NCBI GenBank assembly: GCA_025060295.1
Contig: JANXCH010000023.1
Location: 62,001 to 126,000, forward strand
Origin: Dehalococcoidia bacterium
GTDB taxonomy: Bacteria; Chloroflexota; Dehalococcoidia; Lucifugimonadales; HRBIN23
Length of the DNA: 64,000 nucleotides
Reading direction: 5' to 3'
The notes under the pieces are model-generated. The model saw only the letters and a program-made list of their open reading frames with translations, was not told where the DNA came from and made no database searches. The translations under genes and the position numbers were made by a program. Positions 45,713 to 55,400 of the stretch are shown piece by piece (position 1 is the stretch's first letter; each line of letters begins with the position of its first letter).

Positions 45713-46012
45713 CTACAGGACGCCAGGGGTATATTCCATCTGGCAGTCCACCACATCGGCATCCCCCCGCACAGCGTCCTCAATGAAGCGGACGACCTGC
45801 TCCATACTCCGCTGAGCCTGGGCACCGTCGGGGGCGACGAGGGCTAGTCCCAAAACTGCCGTTTGCCAGAGGTCGTAACCGTCCACCTCGGCCACGGACA
45901 CATTGAAACGGCTGCGTAAGCGGGCGATAAGGGCCTGCACCACGTGGCGCTTGCCCTTGAGGGAGTGGTTCTCGGCCAGGTGGAGGGTGACGCGACACAC
46001 GACCAGTTGCAT
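45713..46012 (-). CDS. DUF503 (YlxP-like) family protein
   Basis: A 99-residue protein matching the YlxP-like family: LHLAENHSLKGKRHVVQALI, then RLRSRFNVSVAEVDGYDLWQ. Members are often next to rbfA or nusA and may take part in ribosome assembly; here it lies between YggT and acylphosphatase genes. The ATG is at 46012. Confidence 0.85.
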   Translation of the reverse strand: MQLVVCRVTLHLAENHSLKGKRHVVQALIARLRSRFNVSVAEVDGYDLWQTAVLGLALVAPDGAQAQRSMEQVVRFIEDAVRGDADVVDCQMEYTPGVL

Positions 46013-46124
46013 AGGCGTTCACCCCCTCTTATCGTAGCATGCGCACCCCTTGCCTGGCTGAGCGTGTTGCCCAGAACGGCTACGGACGTAAGCCCCTGCC
46101 TCCACGCCACACATAACGAAGCGT

Positions 46125-46382
46125 TTAGGAGAGGAGTACCCTGGCCATCTGCTGAATAAGCACCAGGAGGAGGATAGCTACCAGGGGGCTCAGGTCAATG
46201 AACCCCAGGCGAGGCACGACGCGCCGAATAGGCGCCAAAATCGGCTCGGTGATTTGGTAGATGACGGCGACGATGGGGTTGTTCCCGCCGATGGGGAACC
46301 ACGACAGGATAGCCCGTACCAGGATGGCCACGTATAGGGCGGTGGTCAGATAGAAGATGAAGTCGGCCAGGATGGTTTTCAC
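46125..46382 (-). CDS. YggT family membrane protein
   Basis: An 85-residue protein with two hydrophobic segments, separated by the family motif DPILAPIRR-like (TEPILAPIRRVVPRLGFIDLSP). ATG is not present; GTG at 46382 is the start, 3 bp after proC. Such genes commonly follow proC, as here. Roles in ion balance or division have been suggested for relatives. Confidence 0.9.
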   Translation of the reverse strand: MKTILADFIFYLTTALYVAILVRAILSWFPIGGNNPIVAVIYQITEPILAPIRRVVPRLGFIDLSPLVAILLLVLIQQMARVLLS

Positions 46383-46385
46383 GGT

Positions 46386-47186
46386 TTACGCCCCCAGGGC
46401 CTTAGCCTTCTCATAGGCTGACCGCACCGCCTTGATAAGGGATGCCCGCACGCCTCCCTCCTCCAAGGCCAAAAGCCCCTCCACGGTTGTCCCCCCTGGG
46501 GAGGCCACCATCCCCTTCAAGTCGGCCGGGTGGCGGCCGGTCTGCTTGACCATATGGGCGCTCCCCAACACCGTCTGCACCGCCATCTGGCGGGCCATGT
46601 CGCGGGGCAAGCCGATGTGCACCCCAGCGTCTATTAGCGCCTCAATGCACAGGAACACGAAGGCTGGGCCGCTGGCGCTGAGGGCGGTGGCCATATCCAG
46701 GTATTTCTCGTCGCTGACATACACCTCCTCCCCGAAGGAGCGCAGCAGGTTCCGCACTTGCTCCCGTCGCTCCGCTGGGACCTCGGAGGTGGCTGTCCAC
46801 ACGCTCATCCCCATGCCCACCTGGGCAGGGGTGTTGGGCATGACCCGCACCACCTGCTTGTGCCCCAACCCCTGAATGATAGTCTCCAGACGCGCCCCCG
46901 CAACGATAGAGACCGCCACCTGCCCGGGGCGCAAGACGCCTTTCAAATCTTGGAACACGGCTTTCAGGTCTTGGGGCTTGATAGCGAGCACCACCAGGTC
47001 GCTCCCCGCTGCCGCCTGAGGGTTGCTGGCCACCGCCGGGATACCGAACTTCTGGGTGAGAAAGGTGCGGCGCCCCTCTAATGGCTCCCCCACGGCCAGG
47101 TCTGTGGGGCGGGCCAGCCCTCGCTCCAGGATGCCCGTGATCATGGCTTCGGCCATGGTCCCGCCCCCAATGAAGGCGATGCGCAT
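46386..47186 (-). CDS. proC: Pyrroline-5-carboxylate reductase
   Basis: A 266-residue enzyme making proline with NAD(P)H. The Rossmann start is IAFIGGGTMAEAMITGIL, and the C-terminal catalytic region holds ALSASGPAFVFLCIEALIDAG and KGMVASPGGTTVEGL. ATG at 47186 follows GGAGG. It is 31 bp after the membrane protein and upstream of yggT. Confidence 0.95.
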   Translation of the reverse strand: MRIAFIGGGTMAEAMITGILERGLARPTDLAVGEPLEGRRTFLTQKFGIPAVASNPQAAAGSDLVVLAIKPQDLKAVFQDLKGVLRPGQVAVSIVAGARLETIIQGLGHKQVVRVMPNTPAQVGMGMSVWTATSEVPAERREQVRNLLRSFGEEVYVSDEKYLDMATALSASGPAFVFLCIEALIDAGVHIGLPRDMARQMAVQTVLGSAHMVKQTGRHPADLKGMVASPGGTTVEGLLALEEGGVRASLIKAVRSAYEKAKALGA

Positions 47187-47217
47187 AACGCCTCCTTCCG
47201 CAATCCCTCTGAGGGCA

Positions 47218-47610
47218 TTATGCCAGAGTCGGGAGGAGGATGCCCAGAAGCACCACGCCCACACCCCATCCTAACATCACTTGCCACCGCGCTGGCCGCA
47301 CCAGGGCCATTAGAAGTAAGGCCGGCAGGGCGAGGGCTACTCCTACGCCGATGACCATCATCGGGAGGGTAAGCCGTGCATCCCCATAGGCTCCCCAGAG
47401 GGCCCCAGCCCCCATCCCTATCAATCCGCCCACGCCGATGATTTGGAGAACGAAGGGGGTTACCAGCACGGGCAGGGGCAAGTGCCCCAGGGCTATGCGT
47501 AGGAAGGGCGGGGGCTGACGCAGGACAAGGCGCAGACCCCATAGCCCCAAGACAGCCCACACTGCTCCTGTCAGGAAGCCCAATCCCAAACCTAAAAACA
47601 GGGCAGGCAC
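47218..47610 (-). CDS. Hypothetical membrane protein
   Basis: A 130-residue protein with four hydrophobic segments (near residues 2-27, 48-71, 82-104 and 112-129) rich in Gly, Leu and Val. Its GTG overlaps the ispE stop by 1 bp. I do not recognise the family. It resembles short chloroflexi-type membrane proteins in composition only. It lies between ispE and proC in the same operon. Confidence 0.6.
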   Translation of the reverse strand: MPALFLGLGLGFLTGAVWAVLGLWGLRLVLRQPPPFLRIALGHLPLPVLVTPFVLQIIGVGGLIGMGAGALWGAYGDARLTLPMMVIGVGVALALPALLLMALVRPARWQVMLGWGVGVVLLGILLPTLA

Positions 47611-48479
47611 TATTCGTTCACCTCCGCCCCGACGCTATGGACAGCCCAAGCCCTAAGGCCCTGCTCTCGCAAGATGGCCACCGCCTTCTCCGCCTCCGCT
47701 GGCGTTGAGACCAGGGCATAGAGGCTCGGCCCTGCACCTGAAAGATGAGCGCGCCGCCCCGTTGCCTCTTCCAAAGCCTTCCAGTAGGTTGCCAGGCCTG
47801 GAAAGGCAGAAAAGGCGACGGCTTCAAAAGTGTTATACAGCAGGGCATCACAAAGGGGTGTGCCCGCGTGCAGAGCCTGCACTAGGGCACGCGTGCGGGA
47901 GCCGTTGCTCCAATGCTGGGGACGCAGAAGACCATACAATCGTGCTGTCTTCTTCTCGTCCCCGAGGGGGGGAGCCAGGAGCACAAACCAGGCCTGGGGC
48001 AAAGGGGGTAGGGGAGTAATGTGTTCCCCCCGTCCCTCGGCCAGCGCCGTGCCGGCGTAAAGGAAAAAGGGCACATCAGAGCCGAGGCAAGCTGCTAACT
48101 GCACAAGCCGTTCCCGTGAGATGGAGAGGTTCCAGAGGCGCACCAAGCCTTGCAGGGCTGTCGCCGCGTCGCTACTCCCGCCTCCCAAGCCCCCTGCGAC
48201 AGGAATATGTTTGTGCACCCGAATTACCACGCCTCGGCGCACACCGGTGTGCTGGCGCAAAAGGTGGGCCGTCTTATAGACCACATTCGCAGGGCCTGCC
48301 AATGAGGGGATGGAGCACTCCACGATGATGGCCTCGGGATGGGGGGAAAACTCCACCTCGTCCCACAGGGCGATAGTTTGGAGGACGGAGGCGATGGCGT
48401 GGTAGCCGTCGGGCCGTCGGCCCAGCACCTCCAGGGTCAGGTTGATTTTGGCGTAGGCCCTTAGGCGGAGGGTGTCCAT
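47610..48479 (-). CDS. ispE: 4-diphosphocytidyl-2-C-methyl-D-erythritol kinase
   Basis: A 289-residue GHMP kinase of the non-mevalonate pathway. It begins RAYAKINLTLEVLGRRPDGYH, and the ATP loop is IPVAGGLGGGSSDAATAL near residue 95. A C-terminal LSGAGPSLYALV block completes the signature. ATG at 48479 overlaps the rsmA 3' end by 19 bp. dxr and ispG are in other operons of the window. Confidence 0.95.
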   Translation of the reverse strand: MDTLRLRAYAKINLTLEVLGRRPDGYHAIASVLQTIALWDEVEFSPHPEAIIVECSIPSLAGPANVVYKTAHLLRQHTGVRRGVVIRVHKHIPVAGGLGGGSSDAATALQGLVRLWNLSISRERLVQLAACLGSDVPFFLYAGTALAEGRGEHITPLPPLPQAWFVLLAPPLGDEKKTARLYGLLRPQHWSNGSRTRALVQALHAGTPLCDALLYNTFEAVAFSAFPGLATYWKALEEATGRRAHLSGAGPSLYALVSTPAEAEKAVAILREQGLRAWAVHSVGAEVNE

Positions 48480-49336
48480 CCCTCCTCCTGCAGGGCGTGG
48501 TAAAGGCTCTCCCACTGGGGGATGGACAGGGCTTCGGGGCGCGCCGCGAGGGGGATGGACGCCGTACTGAAGGCCCGCTCCACCCTTTCACCGGGGAGGT
48601 TCAGGGAACGGCGCAGGTGGCCTCCCAGTTGCTTGCGGTGGGCCTGAAACCCCAAGCGGACGAGTGCGAAAAACCCCGCCAAATGGGCCGACGGAACCCG
48701 CGGTTGGGGGTACACCTCCAGGCGCACCACGGCCGAGGCGACCCGAGGAGGCGGATAAAAACAGCGGGCGGGTACCACGCGCACCAGGCGGGGATGAGCA
48801 TACACTTGAATCCCTACGCTCAGTAGGGTCATACGCCCTGGGGGTGCGCACATCTGCAGTGCCACTTCCTTTTGCAGCATGACCACCATTAAAGTGGGGC
48901 GATGCCCATCTTCTAGGAAGCGTCGGATGATGGGGACGGCGGCGTAGTAGGGGAGGTTGGCCACGACCTTGTAGGGCAAAGCCGGCGGCAGCCAGGGGGA
49001 AAGGTCTACGGTGCGGGCATCCCCCTCCACGATAGTCGTAGAGGGATAGGGCGCAAAGAGGCGGGTGAGGGCACGAGCCAGGGTCGAATCCAGTTCCACC
49101 GCGATGAGGCGGGCCACACGGGTAGCCAACAACTCGGTCATAAGTCCCAACCCCGGCCCAATCTCCACCACCACATCCTGGGGTGTTAGGGCGGCGGCGC
49201 GTAGGATGCTCTCCAGCACGCCCCGGTCCACCAGGAAGTGCTGGGCGAGGCGCTTGGTGGGGCGTATGCCCAGGGCGCGCAGGCGCTCCTGGACCTGTCG
49301 GCGCAGGCTGGGGGGCGAGGGGGCCGTTACGCCAAT
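48461..49336 (-). CDS. rsmA: Dimethyladenosine rRNA methyltransferase RsmA (KsgA), probable ATT start
   Basis: A 16S rRNA A1518/A1519 dimethyltransferase of about 291 residues. SAM motif I is VVEIGPGLGLMTELL, and the catalytic motif IV is VANLPYYAAVPI. The conserved N-terminal segment RPTKRLAQHFLVDRGV lies upstream of the first canonical start, GTG 49231, which would cut it. No ATG, GTG or TTG exists in frame above it. ATT at 49336 with AGGAG 9 nt before fits the family length, so an AUU start is proposed. It overlaps the amidohydrolase end by 10 bp. Confidence 0.85.
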   Translation of the reverse strand: MGVTAPSPPSLRRQVQERLRALGIRPTKRLAQHFLVDRGVLESILRAAALTPQDVVVEIGPGLGLMTELLATRVARLIAVELDSTLARALTRLFAPYPSTTIVEGDARTVDLSPWLPPALPYKVVANLPYYAAVPIIRRFLEDGHRPTLMVVMLQKEVALQMCAPPGRMTLLSVGIQVYAHPRLVRVVPARCFYPPPRVASAVVRLEVYPQPRVPSAHLAGFFALVRLGFQAHRKQLGGHLRRSLNLPGERVERAFSTASIPLAARPEALSIPQWESLYHALQEEGWTPSA

Positions 49337-50169
49337 TTCAGGGCTCTCCTGGCGTTCTCCAAGAGTACTTTCGGGCGCACCTCATCCTTGATGGGGAGGG
49401 CCTCAAACTCCCGCAGCCACCGCTCGGGTGTGATGAGGGGGTAGTCGGAGCCGAACAGGACTTTATCTTGGAGGCGGGTGCTGATCTCCCGCACCAGGCT
49501 ATCGGGGAAGTAGCGGGGTGCCCACCCGGACAGGTCGATGTAGACATTGGCCTTGTGGATGGCCACGGCGATCTGCTCCTCCTGCCAGGGCCAGCCGGGG
49601 TGGGCCATAATGATGGTCAAATCGGGGAAGTCGGCGGCCACATCGTCAATGTGCAGGGGGTTGCTGTACTTGAGTTTGATGCCCCCGCCGCCCGGGAGGC
49701 CGGCCCCGGCACCGGCGTGGCCCGAGTGGAAGAGGACGGGGATGCCCAGGCCGCGGGCGGCGTCATAGAGGGGGTAGAAACGGGGGTCGTTGGGGAAGAA
49801 GGCTTGATGGTTGGGGTGAAGTTTGAGGCCCCGCAGGCCCAACTGCTTGACGCCCCGCTCCAGTTCCTCAATGGCCTTTTTGCCCTTCCAGGGGTCAATG
49901 CCTACAAAGCCGATGAACTGCTGGGGATACTTTTTGACGATAGAGGCCACATAGTCAATGCTATCGGGGGGTTCGCCGCTGGTCGTCTCGGTGTCCACTG
50001 TGAGGAGGACGCCGATGATGTCCCACGCCTTATACTGGGCGGCCATAGTGTCGGCATCGGGGGGTGGGGGGCCGGCGCGAAAGTACCGGCGCATGGCCTC
50101 GGAGAGGCGGGTGGGGGGCAGGCCGGGCTGACGGGGAACGTGCACATGCACATCAATGGCTTTGACCAC
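49327..50169 (-). CDS. Amidohydrolase family protein
   Basis: A 280-residue TIM-barrel metal hydrolase of the amidohydrolase 2 type (ACMS decarboxylase-like). Metal-site residues appear in IDVHVHVPRQ, LKLHPNHQAF, FHSGHAG, IIMAHPGWPWQ and FGSDYPLITP. GTG at 50169 follows GAGGTGCACC, the leader shared with tsf and ndk. It is immediately downstream of the SRP RNA gene, so transcription may read through into it. The substrate is unknown. Confidence 0.85.
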   Translation of the reverse strand: MVKAIDVHVHVPRQPGLPPTRLSEAMRRYFRAGPPPPDADTMAAQYKAWDIIGVLLTVDTETTSGEPPDSIDYVASIVKKYPQQFIGFVGIDPWKGKKAIEELERGVKQLGLRGLKLHPNHQAFFPNDPRFYPLYDAARGLGIPVLFHSGHAGAGAGLPGGGGIKLKYSNPLHIDDVAADFPDLTIIMAHPGWPWQEEQIAVAIHKANVYIDLSGWAPRYFPDSLVREISTRLQDKVLFGSDYPLITPERWLREFEALPIKDEVRPKVLLENARRALKLA

Positions 50170-50194
50170 GGTGCACCTCGTAGAGAAGGCATTG

Positions 50195-50459
50195 GCCGTG
50201 CACCCCCTCTTGAACGTGGCGTGCGGGCATAGGCTTCGGGACGGCTCCGGCCAGGCGCTCCTGCGGCGCGCAGAAGGGACTGCTGACCGTTGCTCCCTTC
50301 CGGGCCTGGCGGGGTTCACAGGTTCTGCCGCGCAGGACCCAGCCCTCCACGCCGTCGGGGGAAGCCCAGGGGCCCTCACGCCCGCCCGCAAGGGGGAGTT
50401 CGACCCCGCTGTGGCGGATTGCGGGTGCAGGGCACCGCCAACTCCCCGTCTAGCACGGC
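50195..50459 (-). ncRNA. ffs: Large bacterial signal recognition particle RNA
   Basis: About 265 nt on the minus strand. The 5' end GCCGTGCTAGACGGGGAG opens the Alu domain with GGCGGTGCCCTG, and the 3' end GGGGGTGCACGGC pairs back to it. Domain IV is intact: CCAGGCCCGGAAGGGAGCAA, the Ffh-binding loop. Long GC helices close the S domain (TCCTGCG with CGCAGGA). The form with an Alu domain is the large type known from Gram-positive and related phyla, not the short 4.5S. Confidence 0.88.
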
Positions 50460-50466
50460 CATAGAT

Positions 50467-50496
50467 ACTCTACCAGGGGCCCAGCGCCCCTGTCAA
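50467..50496 (-). promoter_or_regulatory. Promoter of the SRP RNA
   Basis: A perfect TTGACA (50491-50496) and TAGAGT (50467-50472) spaced 18 nt, 7 nt before the predicted RNA 5' end. Confidence 0.65.
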
Positions 50497-50563
50497 CGAT
50501 GGGGGTTTACTTTCCCCCTGCCCTCCCGATACCATGCGGGCGACACCCGTGCGGAGGAAAGGG

Positions 50564-51499
50564 ATGCGTCTGCCTATAGGGCTGCACACCGGCCAGCAGG
50601 ATGCCACCTACCAGGAACTGCGCCGCGTCTGGCGTTGGGCCGACCGAGAGGGGTTCTCCTGGATTTCGGTATGGGATCACATGTATGAGACCCCGCCCGT
50701 GGATGGCACCCACCCCTGCTTCGAGACCGTCTCCATCTGGACCGCTTTGGCTATGGAGACCCGCCATGTGCGCGTCGGCTGTCTGGTAATGAATGTGGGC
50801 TACCGCAACCCAGGGCTGATCGCGAAAACGGCGTGCACCCTCGACCATATCAGCGGGGGGCGGTTGACCCTGGGGCTAGGGGCGGGCTGGCACGAAATGG
50901 AGTACATCGCCTATGGCTACACCTTCCCACCCCCCAAGGTGCGCCTGGACATGCTGGAAGAGGGCGTCCAAATCGTGCGCTCCCTCCTGACGCAGGAGAC
51001 CACGACCTTCGAGGGGAGATATTTCCGCGTGGTCAACGCCTATTGCAATCCCAAGCCCGTCCAACCCCGTGTGCCGGTGTGGGTGGGGGGGCAAGGGGAG
51101 AAGCGCACCCTACGCATCGCCGCCCGCTATGCTGACGGCTGGAACTGTCCGTATGTTTCCCCCCAGGACTTCGCCCGTAAGTGCGCTATCCTGGACGAAT
51201 ACTGCCGCGTGGAGGGGCGCGACCCCAGGAGCGTCTTCCGCAGTGTGAACATCGGCTTCTACATGGGCTACGACGAGGCCGACGCCCAACGCAAGCGGGA
51301 CTTTCTGCGCAAGCAGTGGGGCGCTCAAGCGGCCCAGCGGGAGGGAGGCATGCTCACCGGCTCGCCCCAAGAGGCCATAGAACGTATTCACCAATATATC
51401 GCCGCAGGTGCCCAGCAGGTGAACATCGCCTTGCGCGCCCCCTTTGACTGGCGGGCCCTGCGCGCCTTCGCCCAGAAGGTTTTACCCCAGTTCTCATAA
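50564..51499 (+). CDS. LLM-class flavin-dependent oxidoreductase
   Basis: A 311-residue luciferase-like TIM-barrel monooxygenase using FMN or F420. It has WADREGFSWISVWDH, ALAMETRHVRVGCLVMNVGY and the ISGGRLTLGLGAGWHEMEY block typical of the class, then PVWVGGQGEKRTLRIAARYADGW. ATG at 50564 follows GGAGG with 6-nt spacing. It is 5 bp before the DNA methyltransferase gene. The substrate and cofactor are unknown. Confidence 0.9.
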   Translation: MRLPIGLHTGQQDATYQELRRVWRWADREGFSWISVWDHMYETPPVDGTHPCFETVSIWTALAMETRHVRVGCLVMNVGYRNPGLIAKTACTLDHISGGRLTLGLGAGWHEMEYIAYGYTFPPPKVRLDMLEEGVQIVRSLLTQETTTFEGRYFRVVNAYCNPKPVQPRVPVWVGGQGEKRTLRIAARYADGWNCPYVSPQDFARKCAILDEYCRVEGRDPRSVFRSVNIGFYMGYDEADAQRKRDFLRKQWGAQAAQREGGMLTGSPQEAIERIHQYIAAGAQQVNIALRAPFDWRALRAFAQKVLPQFS

Positions 51500-51504
51500 G
51501 GACG

Positions 51505-52398
51505 ATGCAGCCAACCCTCCTCCCCGCGCACGACTTCGGGCCACCGCCCGGATGGGCCCAGTTCGCCCTGGTGGACAGCCCCGACATTCCCGAGTATCCC
51601 CTCCACCAGGTCATGGATAAGGTCATCCTGGGCGATGCCTTGCAGGTTCTCCCCAAACTGCCCGGGGAAAGCGTGGACATGGTCTTCCTGGACCCCCCGT
51701 ACTTTCTGCAGTTGCCCCGCAAGCGCCTTGTGCGGTGGGGTGTGCGCACCCCGGTGGAGGGGGTGGATGAGGCGTGGGACAAGTTCGGCAGTTTCGCCGA
51801 GTATGATGCCTTCCTGACCCGTATCCTGCAGGAGGTCCGACGCCTCATGCGCCCCACGGCCACCCTCTGGGCCATCGGCACGTACCATAACATCTTCCGC
51901 GTGGGCAAGATCCTGCAGGACTTGGGGTTCTGGATTCTGAACGATGTGATCTGGGTGAAGCCCAATCCCATGCCCAACTGGCTCAATGTGCGCTTCACCA
52001 ACGCCACCGAGACCCTTATCTGGGCCGTCAAGGACAAGGGGTGCAAGGGCTACACCTTCCACCACGCTGCGGCGCGGCGCTACGCCTCGGGGAGGGTGGC
52101 GCGCAACATCTGGGAGGTGCCCCTGTGCACCGGACGGGAGCGGGTGAAGGACGCCTCCGGGCGCACATTGCACCCCACCCAAAAGCCCGAGGCCCTGTTG
52201 GAGCGGGTGCTGGCGGTGTCCACCCGCCCGGGGGATGTGGTGCTGGACCCCCTGGCAGGGGTGGGCACCACCGGCGTGGTGGCGCGCCGTATGGGAAGGC
52301 AGTGTATTATGGTGGAGCGGGAGAGGCGGTATGTGGAGGCGACGCTTCTTCGCCTACAATGTATCAACGGGGTGGATGACCTGGTTGTAACACGCTAA
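51505..52398 (+). CDS. CcrM/HinfI-like adenine-N6 DNA methyltransferase
   Basis: A 297-residue beta-class DNA methyltransferase. Motif IV DPPYFLQL comes first (near residue 70), and motif I VLDPLAGVGTTG is near the C-terminus (near 248). The segments WDKFGSFAEYDAFLTR, GTYHNIFRVGKILQDLGFWI and NPMPNWLNVRFTNATETLIW closely match CcrM/M.HinfI, which methylate GANTC. It is shorter than CcrM (358) and seems to lack the C-terminal DNA-recognition domain. It starts 5 bp after the LLM gene and lies 31 bp before the type IIG gene. Confidence 0.88.
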   Translation: MQPTLLPAHDFGPPPGWAQFALVDSPDIPEYPLHQVMDKVILGDALQVLPKLPGESVDMVFLDPPYFLQLPRKRLVRWGVRTPVEGVDEAWDKFGSFAEYDAFLTRILQEVRRLMRPTATLWAIGTYHNIFRVGKILQDLGFWILNDVIWVKPNPMPNWLNVRFTNATETLIWAVKDKGCKGYTFHHAAARRYASGRVARNIWEVPLCTGRERVKDASGRTLHPTQKPEALLERVLAVSTRPGDVVLDPLAGVGTTGVVARRMGRQCIMVERERRYVEATLLRLQCINGVDDLVVTR

Positions 52399-52429
52399 CC
52401 GTTTCCCCAACCGGGATGGGGAGGCAGAC

Positions 52430-55400
52430 ATGGATACCTTTACAAAACACTTGGAAGACTATTTGCAGAACCTCGCCGATATTCGCGCACGCGATGCCTC
52501 GGAGGATACCATTCGGGACGCTTTCCTGCAGTTCCTGCGGGGGGCTTTCCCCCGCCTGGAACAAGTGGTTCCCCTCTCCCTTGAACAATATGTCCCCGCC
52601 ATCCGTGTGCGGGGAGGGTTCGCCGACATCCTTTTCGGCGACCTCATCTGGGAGTTCAAGCGCCGTTTGGACCAGGCGAGTTGTGCGGATGGCCTGGAGA
52701 AACTGCAACGCTACTTGTCCAATCAGCCCCACCCCGAACGCTTCACGGGTATCCTCACCGACGGTGAAACCCTCGAGGCTTATGCCCTGCAGGAGAACAC
52801 CCTCCAGAGAATAGACATCACCCGTTTGCAACAGGACAAGGCGGAACAGGTCAAACTGTGGCTGGACTCCTACCTCTTCCACGAGAAGGTGTTGTCCCCC
52901 ACGGCAACGGATGTGGCCCTCCGCTTCGGGGAGCGCAGCGCCACCTTTTGGCACAGCCGGCGGCTCCTGACGGACATCTGGCAACAGCGCTCCGCCGACC
53001 CCTCCGCCTACCCCTCCACCCAAACCAAGTTCGCCGAGTGGCAAAGCCTCCTCTCTATCGTTTACGGCTCCGCGGTCGGCAACGACGACCTCTTCTTCCG
53101 CCACACTTATCTGGCCCTTTTCGCCCGGGTGTTGGCCTTCGTCGCCCTCCAACGGCGCGCCCCCTCCGAAGACGAGGTGAAGGGGCTTCTGGACGGGGAC
53201 ACCTTCGAACGGCTCGGCCTGGGCAACTTCGTGGAGGACGACTTCTTCACCTGGCCGGGCGATCAGGCAACCCCCCTCCTCCAGGCCCTGGCCACACGCT
53301 TGACCGCTACCTATGAACTTTCCCACATCACCGAAGACCTCCTGAAGGAACTCTATCAGGAGCTGGTGGACCCCGCCACGCGCCACGACTTGGGCGAATA
53401 CTATACCCCCGACTGGTTGGCCGAACTGATTCTTCGCCAAGCCGGCTTTCCCCCTCCCCAGCGCCCCCTGGGGCAGGCCCACTCCCTGTTAGACCCCGCC
53501 TGCGGCTCGGGCACTTTCCTATTTCTGGCAGTGCGTCTCCTGAGGGAGGCGGGTGTGCGGGGGCGAGAACTCGCCGAGTTCTGCGCCTCGCACATGGCAG
53601 GCATTGATGTCCACCCCCTGGCCGTTACCATCGCCAAGACCAACCTCATCCTGGCCCTGGGCGATGACCTCCGCAGCTATGGGCGCCGGTTTGACCTGCC
53701 CATTTATATGGCCGATGCCCTTTTCGAGGCGCGCCCCCTGGAAGGGGCGCTTCGGGTGCCTGTGGACACCGCCACTCTTGCCCAGCGCTCCGGCAAAGAG
53801 CGTCCATCCCACATCCCCTCCCAGTTCCTGCTTCCCATCTCTTTGGTGGCACGGCCCGACACCCTGGATGAGGCCCTAGACGCCCTCATCGCCTACGCCA
53901 AACCCGACTCGACCAAGAAGGAGGAGGAGGAGGCCTTTGAGGGCTTCCGTCATCGCCTCGCCCGCCTGTTCCAGCCCCTGCAGGATTGGGATGTGTGGGA
54001 GGGCAACCTGCGCCTGATGCGCTGGCTCCTTCAGCCTCCCGCCACCGACAGCGTGTGGCGGTTCATCCTGAAGAACGCCTACCGCCCCGCTCTCCTGGCC
54101 CAGCGCACATTCGCCTTCGTGGTGGGCAACCCCCCGTGGCTGGCCTATCGCTACATCGCCCGCCCCGACTACCAGCAACGCGTGCGGAAAATGGTCTTTG
54201 AGCATTCCTTGCTGGAAAAGCGCTCCACCCACCTCTTCGCCCTAATGGAGATGGCCACCCTTTTCTTCGCCCATTGTGCCGAGCGCTTCTTAGCCGATAG
54301 GGGCACCCTGGCCTTTGTCCTCCCCCGTAGCGTCCTGACCCAGGCCAAACAGCACCGCGGATTCCAGACACGCTTCCTGGCCCACGCTCGCCGAATCATA
54401 GACTGCGAAGGTGTGGTGCCCCTTTTCCAGGTGCCGGCGTGCGCTGTGGTGTGGGTCAAGGGGCCAACCCCGCCACAGCCCCCCGCAGGCGTGCCCTGCC
54501 TGCGCCTGGAGGGCACCCTGCCCTCCCGCAACGCCCCTTGGGCCATCGCCCACAAGCACCTCACCCAAGAGGCTACCACCTTTCACCCCCCCAAGCCTGG
54601 GGCCCCCAGTCCCTATTTTGAACATTTCAAGGCGGGGGCTTGTATCTACCCGCGTGTGCTGTGGTTCGTGCGCCCGCCCGAGGACCGAAGAATCACTGAC
54701 CTCCACCAGCCCTATCTGGAGACCGACCCGTCGGTGAAGGCCCGCGCCAAACCCCCGTGGAACAGGGTGCACATGCGGGGCGAGGTGGAGTCCCCCTACC
54801 TTTTCGCCACCCTGCTGTCCGACGACCTTTTGCCCTTCGGGTGGCGGCGCCTGTCGCTGGTCGTTCTCCCCCTGGCCTCAACGCCGGAAGGGCAGAGGAC
54901 GATGCTAGACAGCTCAGCGGCAGCCCACAGGGGTGCCCCCAAACTGGCCGATTGGCTTCGGAAGGCCGAGTCTGATTGGAATAAGCAGCGCAAAGGGCAG
55001 ATAGACCTGCAGGCCTGGCTGAACTGGCAGGGGAAACTGACACGCCAGCATCCCAGTGGGGTGGTGAAACTCCTCTACAACGCCTCAAGCACCCACCTGT
55101 GCGCCTGCGTGGTGGACGCCCGGGATGCTCACCAGTGGCAGGTGCACGGCATCCCTGTTCAGGGGTTCGTTGCAGATAACACCACATATTTCCTGGAAAC
55201 ACAAAATTCAGTGGAAGCCCATTACATATGCGCTATTTTGAACGCTCCCTTGGTAGACAAAACTATCAAACCATTTCAGACTAAAGGCCTTCTGGGTGAA
55301 AGGCATATTTCCCGATGGCCCTTTGAAGTTCTGCCCATTCCCAAGTTTGACCCGCGCAATCGTGTGCACCTGCGGTTGGCGGCCCTGTCGGAGGCGTGCC

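Noticed and set aside
50156-50464. Plus-strand open frame of 102 codons
   Set aside because: It lies over the SRP RNA on the other strand, whose conserved helices explain the sequence.
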